Below, one piece after another: positions 58,468-64,000 of a stretch of DNA of 64,000 nt. The stretch covers positions 1 through 64,000 of the forward strand of contig URFZ01000005.1 in the NCBI GenBank assembly GCA_900547165.1, in the 5' to 3' direction. The position numbers were made by a program, and so were the translations under genes. The notes under the pieces are model-generated. The model made no database searches. It saw only the letters and a list, made by a program, of their open reading frames with translations, and was not told the DNA's origin. Source of the DNA: an uncultured Eubacteriales bacterium. Its GTDB lineage: Bacteria; Bacillota; Clostridia; Oscillospirales; UBA644. Numbering within the stretch: the first letter of the stretch is position 1; every line of letters begins with the position of its first letter.

Positions 58468-58743
58468 TTATTTGCCGACAACGCTGATACGCTGTCCGAT
58501 GTGGTTTCCTTTTTCGAGTTCGTCCGTAAGCGCCAGCGCATAGTCCGCATAACTGATAACGCTTTCGCCCTTTTCGTTCAACATCAGTTCTTCGCCGCCG
58601 AGGATATATTCTCCCGTGCGCGCTCCGTCAGCCTGATAGTCCGCCGCGGGGCTGATATAAGTCCATCTGACGTCATTTCTGCCACGCAGAAGTTTTAACG
58701 CCTCGTCATGCGCTGCCGCAAGGGGCTTGAATGTGTCGGGCAA
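58468..58743 (-). pseudogene. C-terminal remnant of an NAD(P)-binding (NmrA/SDR-like) oxidoreductase
   Basis: About 91 residues that match only the end of the usual 200-plus-residue family: AAAHDEALKLLRGRNDVRWTYISPAADYQADG, RTGEYILGGEELMLNEKGES, YADYALALTDELEKGNHIGQRISVVGK. The N-terminal nucleotide-binding G-x-x-G-x-x-G part is missing. The frame opens directly behind the MFS stop codon (same frame), suggesting a deletion that joined the two regions. It has no good ribosome binding site. It is probably non-functional. Confidence 0.75.
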
Positions 58744-58770
58744 AAATTTTTCTTTCTGATTGTCAGTTAT

Positions 58771-59982
58771 TCATTTCTTCAATTCATTTTTTGCCGTGTT
58801 TTTTGACAGAAAAAGCCCCGCAAGAAGAACTGTCGGAAAAATAACAGCCGCAAATATTCCTTTATGTAAGTCTCCGCCCGCTGCGCTTGAAGCAAGTCCC
58901 GCAAGTGTGGGACCTCCCGAACAGCCGAGATCTCCCGCCAACGCCAATAATGCAAAAAGTGCCGTTCCGCCGCCTTTTATTGATACGGCGGCTTTGCTGA
59001 AAGTTCCCGGCCACATGATTCCTACGGAAAAGCCGCATACAGCGCAGCCGATGAGTCCGACCGCAGGCGACGGCACGAAAGCAATAACAATATACGAAGC
59101 AATACAAAGTACCGTGCTTGCCGTCATACACTTATCAAGGTTCAGTCTGTCGCCGTACTTGCCGTAAATAAGCCTTGAAAAGCCCATAAGTGCCGCGAAT
59201 GCCGTGGGTCCCGCAAGGTCTCCTACGGTTTTGCTGACGCCGAGTCCCTGTTCGGCAAACGTCGATGCCCATTGGCTGACAGCCTGCTCGGATGCTCCCG
59301 CACAAGCCATCATAAGCATAAGCAACCAAAAAATCTTTGTTTTGAATAATTGCTTAACGGACAGACCCGTTTCGCCCTCTTCAATAAGGGAGAACATCGG
59401 AACTTTTGTGAAAAACAGTCCGTTTATAACGGGAACAGCCGCCCATATCAGCGCAAGTATCTTCCAGTTTTCTATTCCGAGCAGAGCAAAAAACGCAGTT
59501 GAAAGAAGAACCACGCCCATGTGCCCCCAGCAGTAAAACGAGTGGAGCAGGCTCATTGCTTTTTCTTTGTTGTCCGTTGGGCAAGCCTCAACTATGGGAC
59601 TTATCAACACTTCTATAAGCCCGCCGCCGACCGCATATATCGCAACGGAGACCACTATGCCCGCAAATGCGCTCGGAAAGACTTCGGGAAGTATCGTCAG
59701 CAGAATAAGCCCCGCCGCCGAACAAGCGTGAGCGATAATGACGGATGTTCTGTATCCTATTTTGTCAACGAATTTCGCCGACAACAGGTCAATAAGCAGT
59801 TGTATGGCAAAATTTATCGTTATCAAAATCGTTATCTGTGAAAGAGGTATCGAATACGATGTCTGAAACGTGACGAACAGCAGCGGCACAAAATTGTTGA
59901 CTATCGCCTGAACGATATAGCCCACAAAGCAGGCGTACATCGTGTTTTGATAATGCGGTTTGTTCATTTTTTCAGTTCTCAT
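58771..59982 (-). CDS. major facilitator superfamily transporter
   Basis: 403 residues, 12 predicted helices. MFS features are FAIQLLIDLLSAKFVDKIGYRTS (motif A-like loop), YAVGGGLIEVLISPIVEACPTDNKEKAMSLLHSFYCWGHMG and, in the second half, FSRLIYGKYGDRLNLDK. The pattern resembles fucose/sugar-type MFS permeases, but the substrate is not certain. The start overlaps the TfoX-like gene by 4 bp; GAGAG is the only site upstream, and MNKPHY six codons in is an alternative. Confidence 0.88.
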   Translation of the reverse strand: MRTEKMNKPHYQNTMYACFVGYIVQAIVNNFVPLLFVTFQTSYSIPLSQITILITINFAIQLLIDLLSAKFVDKIGYRTSVIIAHACSAAGLILLTILPEVFPSAFAGIVVSVAIYAVGGGLIEVLISPIVEACPTDNKEKAMSLLHSFYCWGHMGVVLLSTAFFALLGIENWKILALIWAAVPVINGLFFTKVPMFSLIEEGETGLSVKQLFKTKIFWLLMLMMACAGASEQAVSQWASTFAEQGLGVSKTVGDLAGPTAFAALMGFSRLIYGKYGDRLNLDKCMTASTVLCIASYIVIAFVPSPAVGLIGCAVCGFSVGIMWPGTFSKAAVSIKGGGTALFALLALAGDLGCSGGPTLAGLASSAAGGDLHKGIFAAVIFPTVLLAGLFLSKNTAKNELKK

Positions 59983-60296
59983 TTTTTTACTCTCTTTTTC
60001 GGCAGGGGAGTTATTTTGACAAGCAGGTCGGTTACTTCTCTCGCAAAATCTCGGTTTTCTATATCAAGAATATAGTGTTCTTTCGCCCCGTCATACGGAA
60101 ACCCCTTTTCCGCGTTCTGCATAAGCGTTTCGAGTTCGGGCAGAATTTTTACAGAAACCGTGTCGTCGCACACAAGCAATACGGGTTTATCGTCCGCATA
60201 AACCATATATTCGCCGAACATCTTTTTATATCTGATAACTCCGACCCCCTCTATTTGTTCGCATACAAATTTAATGTAACTTTCAGTTGTCGCCAT
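59979..60296 (-). CDS. TfoX N-terminal domain protein
   Basis: 105 residues: FVCEQIEGVGVIRYKKMFGEYMVYADDKPVLLVCDDTVSVKI matches the TfoX/Sxy N-domain, with a basic C-terminus (PLPKKRVKK). Unlike Sxy of Gammaproteobacteria, the single-domain form in Firmicutes has no proven role in competence. AAGGAG lies before the start. It is in a minus-strand operon from the PAT-like gene to the MFS. Confidence 0.88.
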   Translation of the reverse strand: MATTESYIKFVCEQIEGVGVIRYKKMFGEYMVYADDKPVLLVCDDTVSVKILPELETLMQNAEKGFPYDGAKEHYILDIENRDFAREVTDLLVKITPLPKKRVKK

Positions 60297-60305
60297 ATCG
60301 TCTCC

Positions 60306-61160
60306 TTATATATGCAGGCAAAATGCCTTGTAATCCGTGAATTTTTCTGCGCCGAAGCGTTTTGCGAGTTCGGTCTCCCTCTCGTCCTCCGTAAACCAAT
60401 ACATTGCTTTTGCGCTCCCGTGTTTCTTTGCTTCGTTCAATGCGGCTGTCAGCAACTCTTCCGCCGACGAGTCGTCGAATCCGCCGGAAAAATCGAGTCC
60501 GAATATCTCTGCGATATTTTCCGCAAATACAAAGTATATAGCCGCCGATTTCCCGTTCTTCTCCGTCAGATATATTCGCCACTTGTCACCGCCGAAATAC
60601 GCCTCGGTCAACCGTTTTGTGTTCCAATACATCTCGACTTTATCATGCAATTTCGCAAAGACCGCAAGATTATTTTTCGTCAGCGGTTCAACTCTTCTGC
60701 TTTCGGACTGTGGTTCATAATCCGAGAAAAACAGTATATTTACCGCACTTTCTTCTATTATTTCAAAGCCGTTTTCGATTGCCGCCGAAACAGCTCTTTC
60801 GTTTTGTGACGGAAATCCCGCGGTGACTTCGTATCCCGCGTACTTTTCTTTCAGCAACGCAGCGAACTCCGCAAACTGCTCTTTTTCAAATCCGTCCGTT
60901 TCGAACGCTTCAATACCAATGTATTTATCTTCCGTCAACACATAAAAATGTATCCAACCGCGCATCTCGCCGCCGTGCTCAAAAATGTATATCTCTTCGT
61001 TTTCGCTCTCAAATCCTCGTTTTGCGATTGCAAGAAAATCCTCTTTTGTCTTTATTCCGTCCGCATAAGACGGGAACGAAGATCTCGACGGGTCAAGCGC
61101 AAGCACATAAGCCCGTTCGGAATATTCTTCAAATTCGTTTGCCGTAGGTATTCTTAACAT
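60306..61160 (-). CDS. two-domain GNAT-like acetyltransferase
   Basis: 284 residues with what looks like two GNAT-type halves. The N-terminal half has IYIFEHGGEMRGWIHFYVL, EKQFAEFAALLKEKYAGYEVTAGFPSQNERAVSAAIENGFE. The C-terminal half has WRIYLTEKNGKSAAIYFVFA, AEELLTAALNEAKKHGSAKAMYWF, ETELAKRFGAEKFTDYKAF. The acetyl-CoA Q/R-x-x-G-x-A loop is not well kept in either half. The substrate is unknown. AAAGGA lies before the ATG, and the gene begins 1 bp after the PAT-like stop codon. Confidence 0.65.
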   Translation of the reverse strand: MLRIPTANEFEEYSERAYVLALDPSRSSFPSYADGIKTKEDFLAIAKRGFESENEEIYIFEHGGEMRGWIHFYVLTEDKYIGIEAFETDGFEKEQFAEFAALLKEKYAGYEVTAGFPSQNERAVSAAIENGFEIIEESAVNILFFSDYEPQSESRRVEPLTKNNLAVFAKLHDKVEMYWNTKRLTEAYFGGDKWRIYLTEKNGKSAAIYFVFAENIAEIFGLDFSGGFDDSSAEELLTAALNEAKKHGSAKAMYWFTEDERETELAKRFGAEKFTDYKAFCLHI

Positions 61161-61161
61161 A

Positions 61162-61665
61162 CTATAAAGTTCCTTTCAACAGTTTCTGCAAAAACAGCAC
61201 ATCGAGTTCTTTTCCGAATTTTACGCCGACCTTTTCAAGCCGCCCTGAGTGTGTGAATCCGTGTTTTTTATGAAAAAGAACGCTGGCGGCGTTTTCTTCC
61301 GTCACCAATGAAATTATGTTTTCGAAACCGCGTGCTGCCGCTTCTTTTTCGATTTTGTCAAGAAGCAACGAGCCGAGCCCCCTTGATACGGTGCTTTTGT
61401 CGAGATATATCGAAAGGTCTGTCGTTTTTCTGTATGCGGAACGCGGATTGAACGTGTCAAGATATGCGTAGCCGACCGTTTTCCCGTGTTCTTCCGCAAC
61501 AAAAAACGGGTATTTTTCGGTTATGCGCAAAAAACGCGCTTCAAATTCTTCGACCGTCAGCGGTGTTTCTTCAAAAGTCACTGTTGTATTTTCAATATAA
61601 TAATTGTAAATTTCGACGCACGCGCCGAAGTCTTTCAATTCCGCTTTTCTGATAACCGAACTCAT
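61162..61665 (-). CDS. GNAT acetyltransferase, phosphinothricin/methionine-sulfoximine type
   Basis: 167 residues. IRKAELKDFGACVEIYNYYIENTTVTFEETPLT is the characteristic N-terminus of the PAT/MddA group. The acetyl-CoA loop is STVSRGLGSLLLDKIEKEA, and ENAASVLFHKKHGFTHSGRLEKVGVKFGK closes the domain. Family members acetylate the alpha-amine of methionine analogues such as methionine sulfoximine and some herbicide-like amino acids. It is the first gene of the minus-strand operon (promoter at 61696-61724). Confidence 0.88.
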   Translation of the reverse strand: MSSVIRKAELKDFGACVEIYNYYIENTTVTFEETPLTVEEFEARFLRITEKYPFFVAEEHGKTVGYAYLDTFNPRSAYRKTTDLSIYLDKSTVSRGLGSLLLDKIEKEAAARGFENIISLVTEENAASVLFHKKHGFTHSGRLEKVGVKFGKELDVLFLQKLLKGTL

Positions 61666-61695
61666 TTTTCGTTCTCTTTTCGTGGCTTTTGCCGT

Positions 61696-61757
61696 ATTAT
61701 ATCACATCTTTCCGATTTTTTCAAGATATTGATTTTTACTGTGCGATATGCTATAAT
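61696..61757. promoter_or_regulatory. divergent promoters of the acetyltransferase operon and the Nudix gene
   Basis: Minus strand: TTGAAA (61724-61719), 17-bp spacer, TATAAT (61701-61696). Plus strand: TTGATT (61729-61734), 17-bp spacer, TATAAT (61752-61757). The two -35 boxes are only 4 bp apart, so polymerase binding at the two is likely to compete. Confidence 0.85.
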
Positions 61758-61785
61758 TATTTCATATCGGAAAGGAGTTACGAAT

Positions 61786-62403
61786 GTGGAACAGGATAAG
61801 CTCATAAAATATGCCGTAGAACTGCAAAGTATTGCTCAGGCGGGACTTTTTTACGGAAAAGACGTTTACGACCGCGAACGCTATGAACGTATACGCGAGA
61901 TCTCTGCCGAGATGATCGCGGATAAGACAGAACTTCCTCTTGACACCGTAAAGGGGCTTTTCTGCTCCGATTACGGCTATCAGACGCCGAAAATAGACAC
62001 CCGCGCTGCAATTTTCAGGGACGGAAAAATTCTGCTTGTTCATGAATCGAACGGAGCTTGGTCTCTGCCGGGCGGTTGGTGCGAAGTCGATATGTCGCCG
62101 GTTGCGAACACCGTCAAAGAGGCAAAGGAGGAGGCCGGAAGGGATATAGTCGTCAAATCGGTCATCGCCGTTCAGGACAGATCATTGCACAATCAGCCGC
62201 TGTATGCTTACGGTGTGGTCAAGATATTTTATCTGTGCGAAGAACTCGGCGGCGAATTTTGCGAAAATTCGGAGACCGTCGGCGTCGGATATTTTGCGGA
62301 AGACGAACTTCCGACGCTTGCGGAGGAAAAATGCAACGCGGAACAGGTAAAAATGTGTTTTGCGGCGGAACGCGCTTCCGAATGGAAAACATTGTTTGAT
62401 TGA
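61786..62403 (+). CDS. Nudix hydrolase with N-terminal NUDIX_N-like domain
   Basis: 205 residues. The N-terminal helical part (YAVELQSIAQAGLFYGKDVYDRERYERIREISAEMIA) is typical of the ADP-ribose-pyrophosphatase-like group. The Nudix box is GGWCEVDMSPVANTVKEAKEEAG (23 positions). The core Arg of R-E-U-x-E-E is replaced by Lys, a conservative change. It probably cleaves a nucleotide diphosphate linked to X. Start is GTG at 61786 with AAAGGAG 8 bases upstream. An ATG two bases earlier is out of frame and stops at once. Confidence 0.9.
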   Translation: MEQDKLIKYAVELQSIAQAGLFYGKDVYDRERYERIREISAEMIADKTELPLDTVKGLFCSDYGYQTPKIDTRAAIFRDGKILLVHESNGAWSLPGGWCEVDMSPVANTVKEAKEEAGRDIVVKSVIAVQDRSLHNQPLYAYGVVKIFYLCEELGGEFCENSETVGVGYFAEDELPTLAEEKCNAEQVKMCFAAERASEWKTLFD

Positions 62404-62544
62404 TCTTTGTTTACCCATAAAAACATTTAAGGTATTAAAACGTGTATTTTTAATTGTTTGCCATACCTTAATAATCCCGAAACAGTTTTGTAAAAGAACA
62501 ACGCTATAATCTATCTGCATTTTGATTTTGAAAGGACTGTTCCC

Positions 62545-63942
62545 GTGAAACAGGCAAAGAAAAAACAGGGAATAGATATGCTTCACGGTTCGATTTGGAA
62601 CAAGCTGCCTCTTTTTGCGCTGCCTGTTGCCGCGACCGCGATCCTCGAACAACTTTTCAATGCTTCCGACATTGCGGTTGTCGGAAACTTTACGGGCGGC
62701 GAAAAGACTGTTGCTGTTGCCGCAGTCGGAGCAAACAGCCCGATAATAGGACTTATCGTTAATCTTTTTATCGGAATAGCTTTGGGCGCGAATGTTGTTA
62801 TCGCCAACGCGATAGGCAGAAACGACGAAAACGGCGCGTCCCGCGCCGTGCATACTTCAATAATCGTTTCCGTCATAGGCGGACTTGCCGTTGCGTTGAT
62901 TGGCGAACTTGCAGCCGCGCCGCTGCTGTCGACTCTGAACGTTCCCTCCGATGTTTTTGATTTGGCTCTTCTTTATCTTCGCATATATCTTCTCGGAATG
63001 CCCGTTATTCTGCTGTATAATTTTGAAGCCGCCGTTTTTCGCAGTGTTGGGGACACAAAAACACCGCTTATAACGCTTGCCGTTTCGGGCGTTCTGAATG
63101 TTCTGCTGAATCTGTTTTTTGTTATAGTTCTTCACATGAACGTAAACGGCGTTGCGATAGCGACCGTTATTTCAAACGCGGTCAGCGCGGTAATTCTTTT
63201 CATAAAACTGATGAAGTCGGAAAAATATATTCGCCTTGAACCTAAAAAACTCAGAATAGATCTTCCGACGCTCGGAAAAATTCTGCGCATAGGACTGCCC
63301 GCGGGCGTGCAAAGCGCGGTATTTTCCGTCTCGAACATTGTTATTCAGTCTGCCATAAACAGCCTCGGAAAAGTAGTAATGGCGGCTTCGAGCGCAGCGT
63401 TCAATATCGAAATATTTGCATACGACGTAATGAACTCTTTCAGTCAGACCTGCACAACATTTGTCGGACAGAATTACGGTGCGGGGCAACTCAAACGCTG
63501 TCGTAAAACGCTGTTTTTATGCCTTATCGAGGACGCTGTCGCATCCGCCGCGGCAATAGGCATAGTTCTTCTGTCGGGCAGGTTCCTGCTCTCGATATTC
63601 AACAATGACCCTGCGGTTATAGACCTCGGTTATGTTCGCCTTGTAACAATCTTCTTTGCGTATATTTTCAGTATGCTTTATGAGGTAATGTCGGGGTATC
63701 TGCGCGGATTCGGCATCTCTCTGACGCCCGCGATACTGACAACTCTCGGTGTTTGCGGGGTGCGTATCGTTTGGATCGCCGCCGTTTTTCCGAAAAGCAG
63801 AACGTTCGAACCCATAATGACCGCATATCCCGTCAGCCTTTCGCTTACAGCGGTTTTGATATTTATAGCGCTTCTTATCGCGCACCCGTCACGCCGTTAC
63901 GCTTCAAAATTTGTGACGCAGAAAGCGACGGACAACAACTGA
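62545..63942 (+). CDS. MATE family efflux transporter 2
   Basis: 465 residues, about 12 helices. The first half shows KLPLFALPVAATAILEQLFNASDIAVVGNFTGGE and ALGANVVIANAIGRND. The second half repeats the fold (LRIGLPAGVQSAVFSVSNIVIQSAI, VGQNYGAGQLKRC). It is of the NorM/MepA-like type and distinct from MATE 1 (54865). Start is GTG with AAAGGA 8 bases upstream. The upstream gap (62404-62544) holds only a 9-bp inverted repeat TTAAGGTAT/ATACCTTAA at 62427-62471, whose role is unclear. Confidence 0.92.
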   Translation: MKQAKKKQGIDMLHGSIWNKLPLFALPVAATAILEQLFNASDIAVVGNFTGGEKTVAVAAVGANSPIIGLIVNLFIGIALGANVVIANAIGRNDENGASRAVHTSIIVSVIGGLAVALIGELAAAPLLSTLNVPSDVFDLALLYLRIYLLGMPVILLYNFEAAVFRSVGDTKTPLITLAVSGVLNVLLNLFFVIVLHMNVNGVAIATVISNAVSAVILFIKLMKSEKYIRLEPKKLRIDLPTLGKILRIGLPAGVQSAVFSVSNIVIQSAINSLGKVVMAASSAAFNIEIFAYDVMNSFSQTCTTFVGQNYGAGQLKRCRKTLFLCLIEDAVASAAAIGIVLLSGRFLLSIFNNDPAVIDLGYVRLVTIFFAYIFSMLYEVMSGYLRGFGISLTPAILTTLGVCGVRIVWIAAVFPKSRTFEPIMTAYPVSLSLTAVLIFIALLIAHPSRRYASKFVTQKATDNN

Positions 63943-63967
63943 TATAAAAGGAAAGGAAAAAAAAGAA

Positions 63968-64000
63968 ATGAGCAGTATATGCGGTGCGGATTGTTCCGCC
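63968..64000 (+). CDS. DUF3795-like protein, first 11 codons (runs off the window)
   Basis: The frame MSSICGADCSA starts at 63968 behind an AAAGGAAAGGAA stretch and continues beyond the window. The CGxDCxxC pattern is the usual opening of DUF3795 proteins, a short Cys-rich family of unknown role. The call rests on this brief motif only. Confidence 0.5.
   Translation, partial: MSSICGADCSA

Noticed and set aside
1..64000. CRISPR array or insertion sequence
   Set aside because: Apart from the short iteron-like array and the one 894-bp duplication, I saw no regularly spaced repeats, no transposase gene and no terminal inverted repeats with target duplications.

Overview
This window looks like chromosome from an anaerobic, probably gut-dwelling, member of the Clostridia (Oscillospirales/Christensenellales-like). 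This is inferred from gene content, not from a database match. It carries pyruvate:ferredoxin oxidoreductase, GTP-dependent PEP carboxykinase, a membrane pyrophosphatase, a T-box leader on tyrS, a SpoIID-like protein, DegV, DUF421/DUF4363 and a SirTM sirtuin with its macrodomain partner. Ribosome binding sites are mostly GGAGG-like. Many promoters fit the SigA consensus with 17-bp spacing, and most operons end in strong intrinsic terminators.

Layout. 1-2248: end of an integrated mobile element (parB, parA, a small protein and a helix-turn-helix protein on the minus strand) that stops at a truncated tRNA-Ser 3' end, read here as an attachment site. 2249-3477: a promoter with a long untranslated leader, then two tiny conserved-looking proteins. 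3758-11543: gap, a degenerate sensor kinase, DUF421-DUF4363, and the run yceD-rpmF-DUF512-der-tcdA. 11559-23571: DUF4091 lipoprotein and queH, pckG, DegV, tyrS with its T-box, a DUF4830 protein, a secreted nuclease and HelD. 23692-33117: nifJ, a GH20-like glycosidase with an operator-like palindrome, tRNA-Pro(GGG), a polar amino-acid ABC transporter and a HAD phosphatase. 33328-43986: hppA, mscL, proBAC, a SpoIID-like protein, a leucine-rich-repeat membrane protein and galE.

44054-52761 is the most unusual part. Two very short peptides share a leader-like motif (EII...ED...T-S). They flank two secreted proteins whose last ~297 residues are identical. Downstream lies a tightly overlapping run: small lipoprotein, HprK-like kinase, PqqD-like carrier, S24/S26 peptidase with an apparent Ser/His dyad, and a membrane-anchored protein that may have a NodB-like fold. 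PqqD, HprK-like kinase and peptidase are parts seen in ribosomally made, modified peptide (RiPP) systems, but no cyclase or radical SAM enzyme is visible here. The cluster may therefore be incomplete or of a different, undescribed type.

52823-64000: Na/Pi cotransporter with a PhoU tail, a MATE pump with a CmpB-like membrane protein, the SirTM/zinc-macrodomain pair (reversible protein ADP-ribosylation), a truncated NAD(P)-binding oxidoreductase remnant, an MFS-TfoX-acetyltransferase operon, a divergent Nudix hydrolase, a second MATE pump and the start of a DUF3795 protein.
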